A DNA stretch of 64,000 nt from Elmis aenea (lineage: Eukaryota; Arthropoda; Insecta; Coleoptera; Elmidae): positions 47,467,494-47,531,493 of the forward strand of contig OX393577.1 of assembly GCA_947652605.1 (NCBI GenBank), written 5' to 3'. The notes beneath the pieces were generated by a model. The model searched no databases, was not told where the DNA came from, and was given only the letters and a program-made list of their open reading frames with translations. Made by a program: the position numbers and the translations under genes. Positions 45,351-57,737 of the stretch are shown in pieces (position 1 is the stretch's first letter; each line of letters starts with the position of its first letter).

Positions 45351-46316
45351 TAAAACCACGGATCTAATAAAATGACATTATCCAAAGCAAATGCAGTGGA
45401 AAAATTTATGCAGTAATTCAGTACTGAAAGATAAATGAATTTTTGGAAATGACTGGTAAACTATTAATTTTATAAATTGCTTCGTACAATTTATCCATGC
45501 AAATGGGGAAGAATTTTCGCAGATAATAAATTCATAAAATAAGTGTTCGTAAGGAAAATACAGCTTTACTTATGAAAACATTGTAATTAGTAGAAACAAT
45601 TTATTTATGTCGAAAAGCAAAAACAAAAGCAAAACGAAATGTCTTGTTTTTTCGGCACTAATTTATTGCGAAAATTTAACTAAAGCAAGTTTTAAATTAA
45701 TCAATCTACAGAGTTCTAAGTGTATACTAAACTTACAGTTAATCCTTGAACTTGAACTTGACAGACCAAATATGTCTGGCTTAGCAACAAATCCTCTGTG
45801 AGGGTATTGAGATCGCTACATTCAAGGAAACCTTGCTTCCGTTCACCATATTACACTTTTAATGCTGAGTGACTGAAAAATGTTTTATTCCTTATTATAT
45901 GTCTGCATAGGTATATACAGTACTCGGCAAATTTATGAAATAAATTCATTCAAATCTAAACAATATTTTTTGAAAAATATCCTCGGACACGTCAATTTAA
46001 TTTTTTAAGGACATATATTTTTTTAATAGACTCATATTTTTATCTTCGTTTATTTTCGGGTAATGACATCATCGACATCTATTTTATGGTAACCCCTTTT
46101 TTTTCTTGATTCGGATTTCAATTATCTAAATGACAATATAAAAATTTTGACACCTTACATAAAAAATTCAAACAATACCCAATCGAAAACTGAAAGGAGT
46201 AAATTTTATTATAAACAAAAATTCATCAAACACTCCATTGTTAGGTTAACAATTTTATGTTTTTACTTGTTAAGTAAAAAAAAAACAATGACTCTCTTAA
46301 AATTTAATTTGGTACT
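45351..46316. other. No recognised feature
   Basis: AT-rich DNA. ATATACAGTACTCGGC at about 45914 could be the left end of the element carrying the next pseudogene, but no matching right end was seen. Confidence 0.35.
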
Positions 46317-47288
46317 ATGGCACATCTAACAGTAACTCAGCAAATAGAAATTGTAATTCTTGTTGGATGTGAAAATGACTAGGACTTGACAAGCGGTATG
46401 CGATTTTTTTAATGCAAAATATTTTGATCTGTCAATCAATCCACAGTCGGTAAGATTGAGTATAAATTAAGAGAAAGTGGAGATGTTAAAAATTTTCTAA
46501 AACCTGGCCGTCCAAAAAGTATTAGCGAAGATACAAAGATTAACAGTTTGTTAAAGTATGGAAGAGAATCCTCATAATCCGTCTCAAGCAGTTGCAGAAA
46601 AAAAATTATTAGTCAGCGATCAGTATAACGTATAATTAAGGAAGCAAAACATCATCCTTACAAAGTTCACCTTAACGATAATGACTCCGACTGTCGAATG
46701 CAGTTCTGTAAAACTATTATGTTTTGTTTTTGTTTTAATGATAAAGTAAACCGACAAAACTGCAGGTACTGGAGCAGAGAAAATCTTTGTTGGCTTGTTA
46801 AGGAACATACTTAACAACCAGCATTTAAATGTGTGGACAGGAATAGTCGATCGATAAATTTTCAAAAAAAGTCACAGGGAAAAGATATTTGGAGATTTTG
46901 AGGAATGAACTTATACCTGCACTTACAGAAATTTTTCTGAATGAGAATGATCCTGACCTATCAGATATATTATCTGGTGTTAGCAAGACGGTGCTCGTCC
47001 TATTCGCAATTTTCTTGACAATTGCTTCCGAAGAAGGTGAATTAGCAGGCAAAGGCCGATTAAGTGGCCACCAACGTCTCCAAACCTTACATTCCTTGAC
47101 TATTTTTATGGGGTCATTATTTAAGTCAAAAATCTACGTCGACGGACCACATAGTGTAGAAGATTTAGAAAGTCGTATTAGAGACGAAATCCGCAGAATT
47201 AGCCATTCAAAAGGTACAAAAAGAATTTGCGAATAAGCTTGCTTATTGTTAGGAAATCAATGGATGGCCATTCGAACACTTAATTTGA
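46317..47288 (+). pseudogene. Nearly full-length DUF4817-type transposase, decayed
   Basis: Blocks in order: MAHLTVTQQIEIVILVG; FRESGD(V) with PGRPKSISED; NPHNPSQAVAE; SVYRIIKEAKHHPYKVHL (shifted frame); LNVWTGIVD; YLEILRNELIPAL; QQDGARPIRNFLDNCFRRR; IKWPPTSPNLTFLDYFYG; KSKIYVDGPHSVEDLESRIR; and the C-terminal EINGWPFEHL before TGA at 47286. This is the complete domain order of a Tc1/mariner-type transposase: helix-turn-helix, linker, DDE/D core, and HFEHL-like tail. QQDGA keeps its Asp; SPDL reads SPNL. At least four frame changes and several stops are present. It is the best window reference for the protein behind the CAGGGTG families, although its own terminal repeats were not identified. 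Confidence 0.9.
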
Positions 47289-48356
47289 TTAGCAACAGTG
47301 TTTTTGAATAATTTAATCTGTTGAAAATATGTCGAGGGCAATTATCAATTTTTGTTTATTAATAGGTTGCATTTGTTTAATATTGTAGTTAAGTAATTGT
47401 TTTTTTAAAATTTTTTTTGCATTTAAAAGTTTTTTCAACGTTAATTTGTATTTTTTTTAAAACTTTAATGTAGCTTGTTCACGTAACTTGATACAATAAA
47501 AGCTGGTTTTTAATTTGATACGAGTGAACATGTATTAGCTAACGAAATAGTTGTTAGCTTGTGTAAAAACTATTTGCTTAATTTAATTGAACGGAAACTA
47601 AATCTCTATCTCAACCGATTTGGGAATCAATTTATCTTACACGTGGTAATTAGATGATATGGCGTTATTTTACATCATATAAATATGCTGCGTCGGTATT
47701 GATCGAACTTTCTAAACATTTGTTTCTTAGAGTAAGTGGAGAGTAATGCGCCTTTGGGGAACTGTTGCCAGTATGGCTTGTTAACAAACTGGGGTTGTCC
47801 AATTGTTTCGGATGTAAGAGCCACTTGAAATGTTAAAAGGATTGCTTACCCCCGGCAGATGTTTTGAATACGTTTAGTCACACGTTATGATCGGGTTCGA
47901 TGTTTTTAAGAGCACTACAATAAAATTTAAATTGGGCCAAGTGTTATTTTTTCTAAACGAACTAAATTAAGTGGCGAAACGCTCAGAATACATTTATTTT
48001 CGCTTTTCGAAACACGTGTAAAAAGTCAGTAGGGTGTAATCGATATCTTACATGGATTCATACCACCATCTTCATAAAACATTTTGACTTGAATATGCGT
48101 GCAATAAAAAATAAGAACAATTTTAATGCGCAATATATAAAATAAAATGCGCATTTATTGTAAGCATTATGTTAAATTTATGTGCAATAAAAAAGTTAGT
48201 ATAGCTTTAAAAAAACAAACGTGCAATAAATAATTTTGTTTTAAACATACCTATTAAAAAAATTAGCAATATATTACGCATTTATAAATATGGATGTTTT
48301 TTTTATTATATTGGTACACTTAAATAAATAAATGTGCAGTACATTCGTAACTCTTC
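47289..48356. other. No recognised feature
   Basis: AT-rich sequence downstream of the transposase pseudogene. The first 200 bp may be its 3' non-coding part. The remainder has no supportable feature. Confidence 0.35.
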
Positions 48357-48535
48357 TTCTTAATCGTTCCTCTTGTATCTTTCGGTGTCGAGGTATGCTT
48401 TTCTATTTCTGTGTATGTTTTTCCACTCCTGCCTATCGTTAGCTAATTGTGGCACCTCTCTCCAGCTGACTCCTTTTTCTTCTAGACTCTGCCTCACTTC
48501 TTTTTCCCATTTTACATTCGCAACTCTATAAAGCT
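48357..48535 (-). pseudogene. LINE ORF2 C-terminal scrap
   Basis: The minus strand reads VKWEKEVRQSLEEKGVSWRE and VPQLANDRQEWKNI, the standard end of RTE-like ORF2 proteins (EEKGVSW.EV..LA.DR.EW). The upstream part is cut off by element H at 48539. Confidence 0.75.
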
Positions 48536-48538
48536 ATA

Positions 48539-49310
48539 CAGTGAGTACAAAAAGTAACGTAACGGATCAATATCTCGCTTTGTGACAATAAAAAAAAGTT
48601 TTAAATAAAAGTTGGTGGTCATTTACCACATAACCTTAAATTATTTTTAACTATATACAGTGTTTTGTTTTTGCGCATCGATACGTCACTATGTTTTTTT
48701 TTTTTAAATAGAACAGGGTGTCCCAGATTACATTTCCAGCATGGGGATCTCGCTTATTATATAAGAGATACAGGTTTGTATAAATTAGATGAATTATTCC
48801 TTAGTATGAGAGGAGCCACGATCAATTTTTAAAAGTACACAATTCCTCGTACTTCAGATGTTATAGTTAAAAAATATGAAAATGTCGAATATCTTTTTCT
48901 GTCATAACTTTTTAGTCTTAATCATTAAATTAATTTTATTTGTACCTTCTAAAGGTAATTTTTTATGTAGAATGTAACTTTTATGCTAGATTTTTTTAAT
49001 CACTTTTCAGTTCTGTCAATATTTTTATAAAAACTGAAATAACTTAAAAACGACCAATTTTAGATACATAAAACCTGTATAGTTTTGAAAGAGAATTGAA
49101 TTTTACATCTAAAAGTTATAAAATATACTGGGTGTTTTATAAAAAAAAAAAAAAAAAAGTGACGTATCGGTGCTCTAAAACAAAACACAGTGTGTAGTTA
49201 AAAATAATTTAAGTTATGTAGAAAATGACCACAAACAACTTTTATTTAAAACTTTTTTTTGTTAAGTTGTCACAAGACGAGATCCGTTACGTTACTTTTT
49301 GTACACCCTG
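48539..49310. mobile_element. Foldback element H, arms related to E
   Basis: 772 bp flanked by TA. The right end in complement is CAGGGTGTACAAAAAGTAAC; the left has CAGTGAGTACAAAAAGTAAC. The arms share GTAACGGATC, TGGTCATTT and ACTGTGTTTTGTTTT. The interior of the right half matches the arm of E (GAATTTTACATCTAAAAGTT, AAACACAGTGTGTAGTT, TTAAGTTATGTAG) although the outer ends are different. The left arm carries a nested C-type end. Confidence 0.8.
48714..49010 (+). mobile_element. Element C end nested in H
   Basis: It starts CAGGGTGTCCCAGATTACAT and follows the left arm of C2 closely (CAGCATGGGGATCTCGCTTA, GAATTATTCCTTAGTATGAG) until it fades at about 49010. The host sequence of H resumes afterward. 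Confidence 0.75.
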
Positions 49311-50382
49311 TATTTATTTTAGTATTAAATGTTTAAATTTTTTTGAGCCGTAATTATACTGCAATGAAAACGATAATTACACTAAAATTGACAACGCTAA
49401 AAATAAAAGAAAGGATCAAATGTGATCAATTAAGACTGACACTATTTAATGTACCTATTTAAATTTTTTATTGTTTTTTTTTTTACCACCGTAAGCGTAA
49501 GGAGTTTACGGTTTATACAAGATGAATTCCTAGTAGGCCCACTGAAATGCAGACGGTTTAAATAAAAAGTCACCAATATTACACGATATTTGCACTATAT
49601 AATTTTTGTGTGCAATAGGGAGTTTACTGAGCTTTGGGGTTGTTAAAACGCATTTCGTACAAGTTGGATTGTTGCATTGCAATGTTAAAGTAATTGCATA
49701 AGAAATGCTATTTGATGTGAAAGTAGCACAAAGAACACAGGCATTGTCATTACAGAGTTCGTATACGTATTTTCTTTATTCTCACAGATGTGCAGTGCAC
49801 CTACTACCAACGAGTCAGTACTTTTGTTTTGTTAAAAAAAACGACGTACTTCCTATATGAAGCATATCTAGAGATAAATCTAAAGTTTGCTGAAGTTTAA
49901 ACTTTCATAATCCTTATGTTTTGGTTTTCTAATCTTACCTAGTTTGAGTTTAAAAAAAATTAAGATTTAAAAAATTTAATAAGTAATTTGTTGAATGAAT
50001 GCAATTTAGCGAAATATTTAAAGCTAAGAATAGTTTAATAAGTTTATTTTAAGTGAGAATTTTAAGTTGGGAAATTAGTGTTGTTACAATAAAGCACTTA
50101 TTTATCTGTAGAACAGTAAAAATAGTTTGTCGAAAACTGTTCTTGTTTGTCAATGATATGTTATAAAAATTTAAAGTGAATTACGGAATTACGGTGTTGC
50201 AAGTTCGACTTGATTAAAAAATTTAAGAAAGTGATATAATAGAAAGCTTTTAGCTTTTAGATCCTTAATCTTGTTCGTGTATTTTTGGAATGAATTTATC
50301 ATTCAAGAATTTACTACACTCAAAACATGTATAACTTTACTTAATTTGAAAATGAAAGGATATTAAAAAAAGGCTGTGTAGT
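49311..50382. other. No recognised feature
   Basis: AT-rich DNA; no paired ends or coding similarity. Confidence 0.35.
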
Positions 50383-50978
50383 TAGGACGTATCGATTTAT
50401 TGGTGGATAATCGGTAACCAGTAATATCGGCTGTATAGCCGATTAATCCGTTAAGATTAAACTTTCCCTTTTTTCAGTGATGATCGGCGTTTTTTGTTGG
50501 TGTCTAGTGACTGTTGTGGATATTAATTAATATAAAAATAAAATAAGTGAACTAAAAATTTTGATAAAAACTGATACTTTTTAAACTATTGTGAATAATA
50601 GGAAACATCTTGGAATATTAAAAAGAAACTAGCTAAACACATTTTTAATGAATAAAATCAAATTCTATTTGCCATGTTACTTTTAAATTTTAAATTGTAA
50701 TGAACCAATCAGAGTTTTTTAGTTATCAAGGCATAACCTATATCTTGCATTTATGATTTTAAATGTTTTATTTAACTGTTTTACGAATTTTACGTATATC
50801 ACTTAGAAACTAATATTAAAATTGAGGACTGTAAACACATATTATGATTACATTATTATGTAACTTAGTGAATCAATAAGGTGTGAAAATCAATAATCGA
50901 CCGATTAATTGGTAATCCACCGATAAGCTAAAGTCGATTAATCGGTAATCGGAAAATTTAATAATTGGTGCATTCTTA
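50383..50978. mobile_element. hAT-like non-autonomous element, copy 1
   Basis: The ends are built from AATCGGTAATCGG and GATTAATCGG words in inverted arrangement (50409-50450 and 50893-50950). The interior (GAGTTTTTTAGTTATCAAGG, CATAACCTATATCTTGCATT, TTTAACTGTTTTACGA) matches copy 2 at 57738-58495. The outermost TAGG(A)ACG... and GATG-like ends suggest hAT, but no clear 8-bp duplication was found. Confidence 0.55.
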
Positions 50979-51107
50979 TTATGAAGTAGGTACCTATTAG
51001 CTCGCTTTACTAACTAAAGGCCTGGTATTTTCTTTGATTCATCATACTGTTTGTAGCCAATTTACAAAAAATGTAATATGTAAATATTTGATGAGGTAAC
51101 ACATAAA

Positions 51108-52615
51108 CAGGGTGTCCCAGATTACATTTCCAGCATGGGGATCTCGCTTATTATAAGAGATACAGGTTTGTTTAAATTAGATTAATTATTCCTTAGTATG
51201 AGACGAGCCACAATCAATTTTTAAAAGTTCAAAATTCCTCATGCTTCAGATGTTTTAGCAAAAAATATGAAAATGTCCAATTTCTTTTTTCTCTCATAAC
51301 TTTTTTGTTTTAATCAGTAGTTCAATTTTATTTGTACCTTCTGACGGTACTTTTTTAGGCAGAATGTAACTGTTATTTTAGATTATTTTTAACACCTACC
51401 ATTTTCGAGATATTACCCCTAACTTCATTTTTTCTTATGGGCCGCGAAGTTGGCTATGGAATAGTTGAATGTGCGTTTTTTTTCTCTTTAAAATGAGATA
51501 TTACTTGCTACATTTGTTTTTATAAATAAGTCACAAAATCAAGAAAAATCGTATTTTACCCAACACTTATCAAGTTATCTATGAAAATAAAAACAAAAAA
51601 CAACTAATTAAATGTCAAATGACAGTTACCGTTTGTCTGCGCTATCATTTATTAGCATTTCACATTATTGTTGTGTAATTCGATAGTCTTTGTAGTAATT
51701 GTTATAATGATGGCAACATTTAAAAATAGCGATTAATTTGACATGTTGAGATGCTACATGCTTTGCCATAAAAACTGTGAAGAAGCTAAGCGAATATAAT
51801 TAGAGCTATATCCCGAGAAAAGGCAACGAAGGATGCGTAATTACAAAAATTTGGAAATAAATTTAAAAGTATATGGTTTTTTCGACAAACCAACCAAAAA
51901 TCCAAAACAGATCAATAATTAATTAGAATTATTTATTTTACACACTTTCTATTATAAATAATGTGGCATTTCAAGATACAAAATTTTTAATTAGTTGTGA
52001 ATGTGCCCATAATTATATGATAACAAATTGCTACAAAGGCTATCGAATTACTCAACAATACTATAAAATTGTAATAAATGATATCGCAGACAAATGGTAA
52101 TTGTCATGTGACACATAATTAGTTGTTTTTTGTTTTTATTATAGACAGCTTGATAAGTGATTGGTAAAATACGATTTTTCTTGATTTTGTGACTTATTTA
52201 TAAAAATAAACGTAGCAAGTAATATCTCATTTTAAAGAAATAAAAAACGCACATTCAACTATTCCATAGCCAACTTTGCGGCCTATAAGAAAAAATGAAG
52301 TTAGTGGTAATATCTCGGAAATGGTAGGTGTTAAAAATAATCTAAAATAACAGTTATATTCTCCATTAAAAAGTGCCTTAAGAAAGTACAAATAAAATTG
52401 TTCTAATGATTAAGACAAAAAAGTTATAAGAGAAAAAAGAAATTGGACATTTTCATATTTTTTGCTATAACATCTGAAGCACGAGAAATTTTGTACTTTT
52501 AAAAATTGATTGTGGCTCCTCTCATACCAAGGAATAATTCATCTAATTTAAACAAACCTGTATCTCTTATAATAAGCGAGATCCCCATGCTGGAAATGTA
52601 ATCTGGGACACCCTG
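51108..52615. mobile_element. Element C, copy 2 (full foldback with transposase start)
   Basis: 1508 bp, ends CAGGGTGTCCCAGATTACAT, right flank TA. The arms run about 600 bp each and pair closely (GGGGATCTCGCTTATTATAA, GTTGGCTATGGAATAGTT, GTCTGCG.TATCATTTATTA, TTCGATAG.CTTTGTAG). Both arms reach into the start of the transposase frame: the left has ATGATGGCAACATTTAAAAA, and the right arm in complement has ATTATGGGCACATTCACAAC. The unpaired centre holds the rest of the N-terminal coding remnant. Confidence 0.9.
51710..51922 (+). pseudogene. Transposase N-terminus within C2
   Basis: Reads MATFKNSD, stop, FDMLRCYMLCHKNCEEAKRI, stop, LELYPEKRQRRMRNYKNLEI, NLKVYGFFDKPTKNPKQINN, stop. This is the N-terminal helix-turn-helix region of the DUF4817-type transposases (ML.CY..C..N..EA...YLE.YPERRQP...F..LE..L...G.F.KP). 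Two in-frame stops. The same region is partly preserved in C1 (8769) and at 62741, so the parent element encoded it at this position. Confidence 0.8.
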
Positions 52616-52676
52616 TATACAAACGTGGCTTCGGAAAACATTTCACTTTTTTAAAACTGTATAATTAGCGATTATA

Positions 52677-53466
52677 CAGGGTGGTCCACATACAAGAGCC
52701 ACTGTTGGATCTCGTAAACAGTACGAGCTGCAAAGAAGTTTAAATTAGACAACCCCTTTCCAAGACCTATCCAGTGATGCTTCAATCTTAATCTTTTAAA
52801 AACTTTCATGGTACGCTAGATTAAACAAAATAAAAAATGGGCATTTTTTAAAATCGTTAATAATTCGCTTATACTTGTTGGTACAAAAATATTTAGGGGA
52901 AAAAGTTGTAGATTTTTTTACGCACTGTAAAATGAAAACACTTATTTATTTTAATGTTGTTTAAATTCTTAGATAAATTACAAACTTGCACTTTTTTTAA
53001 ATGGAAACCATGACCTAATGAAACAATACTTTCTTCATACTACGTATGGCGAAAGTAAAAAGCAATTTTTTTCCTATTTTCAGTAATATAAGGTTTATTG
53101 TATTTATTTTGATATTTAGGCTTACAACAAAAAAAATTATCAAAAAGTCCCTATGAAGCTATAGAGTGCCACGAATTTAAAAAATATTGAAACAAAAGAA
53201 TGTTCATTTTACAGTGCGTAAAAAAATTTACAACTTTTTCCCCTAAATATTTTTGTACCATCAAATTTAACCGAGTTATTAACGATTTAAAAAAATGCCC
53301 ATTTTGATTTTTGGTTACTATCTAGCGTGCCATGAAACTTTTTTAAAACATTAAAGCATCACTGAATAGGTCTCAGAAAGGGGAACAATTTGTCTCATTT
53401 AAACTTCTTTGTAGCTCTTACTGTTTAAGAGATTCCAACAGTGGCCTTTGTATGTGGACCACCCTG
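52677..53466. mobile_element. Foldback element I (CAGGGTGGTCCACATAC ends)
   Basis: 790 bp flanked by TA. The arms are about 310 bp and start CAGGGTGGTCCACATACAA. Shared landmarks are ACTGTTGGATCTC-type sequence, GATGCTTCAATC, AAAATATTTAGGGGAAAAAG and TTTTACAGTGCGTAAAAAA. The centre has TGGAAACCATGACC but no coding remnant. The element broken by the iteron insertion at 30474 has a related arm. Confidence 0.85.
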
Positions 53467-53544
53467 TAAATTATTTTATCAACTTCTCACTACATTGTAA
53501 CTTTATTTAATATTCCACGAATGCACGGAATAATTCAAAATATC

Positions 53545-53741
53545 TTCAACAAAAAATGGGGAAAAAATTATCATCGATTTCTCACAAAATGTTGTTCTTG
53601 ATAAAAGGTGGTGCATGATCAAAAACTAATTTTAAGATGAAAAGAAGTTCAATAAAAATTCATATGACGCTAAATTTTAGCGATTTTAGAAATATTCCCA
53701 AGAGTAAAGTCCTCTTATTGTAAAACTTTTGAATAACCCTG
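53545..53741 (-). mobile_element. Solo CAGGGTTATTC end
   Basis: Read on the minus strand from TA at 53742: CAGGGTTATTCAAAAGTTTT, then GTAAAACTTT-like arm sequence, AGCGTCATATGAATTT and TTTTGATCATGCACCACC. No partner end in the window. Confidence 0.55.
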
Positions 53742-54387
53742 TATATTATGTGTGTATGGACGTACGAAATACTGTATGACATTTTTAAACTAAATTAAAT
53801 AACACTTTGATGTTAAACAAATAATGAAAGCAACGGCTGCTTTGTGGTTTTGAAATATAAAGTAGGTTTGTTTAATATAAAGGGAGCTTAGTTAATGAGC
53901 TAATTTAAGTGTCAAACGATACCACAGCCACAAAATGTGTTCATATGTGGAGCCGTGGGTGATAACGGTTTGTTATTTGTAGTTTCTGATATTACGGTTT
54001 AATGTCATAAAATTATGTTATTGGACCACTAAAAATTGTATAACGTGCGGTTTTGGTAGTAACTTCCTAAATTTCATAGCATGTTTACAGTTATGATTTT
54101 CTTACACTAACATTTTGTTAAACTATGTGATTATTTGCAGGGGTTTTCATATTAATAAAGGTAAATTTTATATCAAAATTATCATATTAAATGTTTATAT
54201 TGTTTATAAATACACACTGAATATTTTGCATTTAGTGTAACTACAGTTAAATTTTCATTTAAAATTTGAATATTTTCAATCGCTCATAGCAGTGTTTTAT
54301 GTTGTGTTTGTTTAGCTAAGTAAATAAAATGTTTTTATATACGCAACGCCAATATAATAATTTATCTATACATATTACATATGTATA
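53742..54387. other. No recognised feature
   Basis: AT-rich DNA between two elements of the CAGGGTG group. No supportable feature. Confidence 0.35.
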
Positions 54388-55210
54388 CAGGGTGTCCCAG
54401 CCAAGACGAATTATTCGATAGCTCTGTTATTAGTAATAATATTAAAAAAAGTTAAATATAAAAAGTGTTTGTAATCATTTATTACATAACCTAAAACTAT
54501 TTTCAACTATACATAGTGTTTTGTTTTTGCGCTTTGATACCAAACATAGTTTTTTTATATGGAACACCCTGTATATTTTGTAATTTTTAGATGTAAAATT
54601 AAATTCTATTTCAAAAATATTATAGGTTGTTTATGTCTAAAATGAACCGTTTTTGAGTTATAAACGTTTTTTTGAAAATTCTGACAGATGCGGACCTTTA
54701 TAAAAATATTTATATTTATTAACATAACAACACCACAGCAATTTACTCTGGTAATTAATTAGACAATAGTGTCATAGTGATTGTTAATGGGTTATTTTAA
54801 AATAATATACAGGGTGTTCGTTTTACTCGGTCCATTTCGCTAAACTTTAAACGCATGTAAGTAATTTTTTGTTAATGGGACACCTTATATATTTTTACAA
54901 TTTCTTGTAGAAAATTTAATTATCTTTCAAAGTTATTAAGCATGTTTTATGTCTAGATATAATATTTTTGAAGTTATTTCGTTTCTTATGATTATTTGCG
55001 AGTATTTTACCTAAAATATCGGTAGTAGCCTTTGAAAATTCAAAACAATTTGTATGAACTGTCAACCAGCACACTTAATCGACACAATTTTCACTATTAT
55101 GTCGCTAAAAATCCATATTTTTTAAGAGTTGTAGTTCTGGTGTTATTTGCTGCCAGTTATGCTGTATATCTACAACTCTTAAAAGAATATGGATTTTTAG
55201 TGGCATAATA
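54388..55210 (+). mobile_element. Composite foldback element E, copy 2 (left half plus loop)
   Basis: It starts after TA with CAGGGTGTCCCAGCCAAGAC and follows E1 through the nested inner end (CAGGGTGTTCGTTTTACTCG at 54810) and the central hairpin (GTTATTTGCTGCCA) until GGATTTTTAGTGGCATAATA at 55210. The rest of the right arm is missing. It proves the inner-in-outer arrangement of E was already present before the copies spread. Confidence 0.85.
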
Positions 55211-55428
55211 TTCTATTCTATTTTAATAAATAAAGAAGTTATAGTAAATTTTCAAAATAATGAAATTTCTTTTGTCTCTATCTCTAGTGCCAAAATGAAA
55301 AGCGATATAAAAATTTTGATTAAATAGGCGTATTTTTTTTAAACAGTGGTCCAAGAGATCGGTATCAAATCGCTAACTATTACGGTTACCAAGATACCCC
55401 GTAAAACATTCCAATTTGGTCCACCCTG
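55211..55428 (-). mobile_element. Solo CAGGGTGGACC end
   Basis: On the minus strand from TA at 55429: CAGGGTGGACCAAATTGGAA, then TGTTTTACGGGGTATCTTGG, TAACCG and TTTGATACCGATCTC. It abuts the truncated end of E2 and may be the element that replaced its right arm. Confidence 0.6.
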
Positions 55429-55442
55429 TACAATAATAGTAA

Positions 55443-55574
55443 TTTTTCTACGACCACTGGTGTAAATTACTATTACTGTACAGTATTCCGTGCACAACTT
55501 TTCCACTCGTGCGTAATATGCTTCTTACAGCTCTTGTTGTGTAATATACTATAACAATAGTGGTCGTAGAAAAA
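55443..55574. mobile_element. Short MITE with TTTTTCTACGACCACT ends
   Basis: 132 bp. Perfect 16-bp inverted ends TTTTTCTACGACCACT surround a non-coding core. Target duplication not clear. Unknown superfamily. Confidence 0.65.
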
Positions 55575-57737
55575 CATAATTAGGTACATACTGCTTTCGT
55601 TTTTCTAAAAAACATACCACTTCGTTAATTATTAAAGTGTTTATGTTTCCATGTAATATGTAAATGTTGTGGCAACAAGATTTAATTAAAATAATGCGTG
55701 ACTAACTCATTATAGAAAAGTGAGTTTTCAAACAAAATAACAATTATCATCAGTTACAGTAAATTGTACGCAGAAAAGATATCAAAAACATAAATAAACA
55801 AACCCAGAGGTAATAAACGATTCAAATGATTCTATTCTGGAGGGTTTCATTCCCTTTAAAGTAAATGACCTAATCTAAGCTCGTTTACTTGCAAATATAC
55901 AAATACATGGCCACAGGCCAAGTTACATATTATCGCGGATAAACCTGTATAAATTAACTCGAATATAACGGTTAAAATACATTTATAGTCTATAATAGCG
56001 TTATTTTAGGCCCACTGGACGCTGTGAAAAAAATAGGAAGAGGATAATTTAAATTTACGACGGAACGTACTTGATTTAAACCATTCCAACAAGAAGGGTC
56101 CCGGAATGGATCCCTAAGGGGCACCTAAAACAAAAATAAATAAACTTTCTTAACGATTTCAGCTGTATTTACTTAATTTTGTGAGAGCGCCGAAACGCCC
56201 GAAGCAAAACGAATTAAACATTGCGTTTACAGTAATTTGTTTTTTGACTTAAATTAACTTTTTTTTACCAATCGCTTATATTTCGACAAACGCTTAGGGA
56301 TACATAAATCAATCATGGGGTAAATAGTATCGAACAAATAAGAAAACATAATTTTAAAACGTTTAGAGTATATTTGTTTACTCTGGAGGCAGCGCTGGTT
56401 TCGGTTCTTATATTTTATTAAAATGCTGTCAGCCGAAATTCTTTTTAGCGTTTTGTACGTACGTGCATCCTCCATTTCATTTGTGATAGTTTCGTTTTTG
56501 CAGCCACTCTAACTGAACACGGTATTGTTTACATATTTATGAAAATTGATGCAAATACTGTTGATTTAGAAACTGGGAAATCTCCATAAATGAATAATTT
56601 ACGCTATTTGTGGTAATTTCATATTTTATTTGGTAAAGTTTCAAGTAGTGGGTATTAGCTTAATGTACTGGAATTTATTGTTTATACTTCGCTTTATCTT
56701 GTTTAATTGAAACAAAACGAAAAAACAAAGCGTCAAGACAATCTACTCGCACAAGAATGTTGCCAGACTTTTAGACAAACGATATTTTTCGAGAAACAAA
56801 TTTAAGCGCTTTTTTATTTTATTTTAAAGAAAACAGTGATGTAGCATTTACGCAAACTAAGGTCGTTTTTGTGAAGGTATAAAAATAACAAATATTCTTT
56901 TTGATTTAATAATGCGCTATTTAAAATTGTTTTTAAAGTATGCATCCGACCCTTTCGAGGATATTTTTATAAAATGTATGTATGATGTAATATTTCCGCG
57001 TGGCTTTTTCGAACATCCGCTAAAAGAACAAAGGCGATATTAGCCCAGCGTTGATTTATTGTCCCATGTGACAAAGTAAGAATGAAAAAAGAAATGATAA
57101 AAGAATACCTTCCACGTCGGGAACAGTTGGGTGTTGGAAAGTTTAGATTAATTCTTTTAACTATTGCGCGGCAGTTGTCTGGACTGCGCACTTTTTACCT
57201 AGCGAAACGACACTAGCTAGCTTATGTTTATTACCAACCGTGAAAAGTCGTTTTTGAAAGAGCATAACACCACATGTGTCACTTTAAAACTCTTAAAACG
57301 TAGCGTAGAAACGTACAGACGTCTGCTGTCTTTACTTAAGAGACAACGGTTTCGCTAAATAGTATTATGTAGCTTCTTTCCACATGAGGACAAAGTAGAA
57401 AAGATTTGTCGACAAGACGTTACCTTGTTCTCACTTTATTAAAGACAACCTTCGCCCTAAGGGATTTCTTCTGGTTATATCTTAACCTACCAACGTAATT
57501 GTGATGAGTTTGTACAAAATTAATTAGATACAAAATTTAATTAATGTTTCAGGAATACCTTGTAATTATGACTAATTGGAGAGCAAGATTTGCAGGTATT
57601 TTTTCACCTCTTTCCTCTATTAAAAGTGACAAAGCGCTTAAAAAATGATATGTTCGTCATAAACATTTGAGAAAACAAAAGTTAACAAGATTCTTGTTAT
57701 ACAAAAGTATAATTTTAAAATATTATTTGGATTGCTA
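55575..57737. other. No recognised feature
   Basis: Unique-looking sequence with moderate AT content; no paired ends or coding similarity. Short minus-strand frames at 56254-56475 and 56967-57191 have no recognisable family. Confidence 0.4.
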
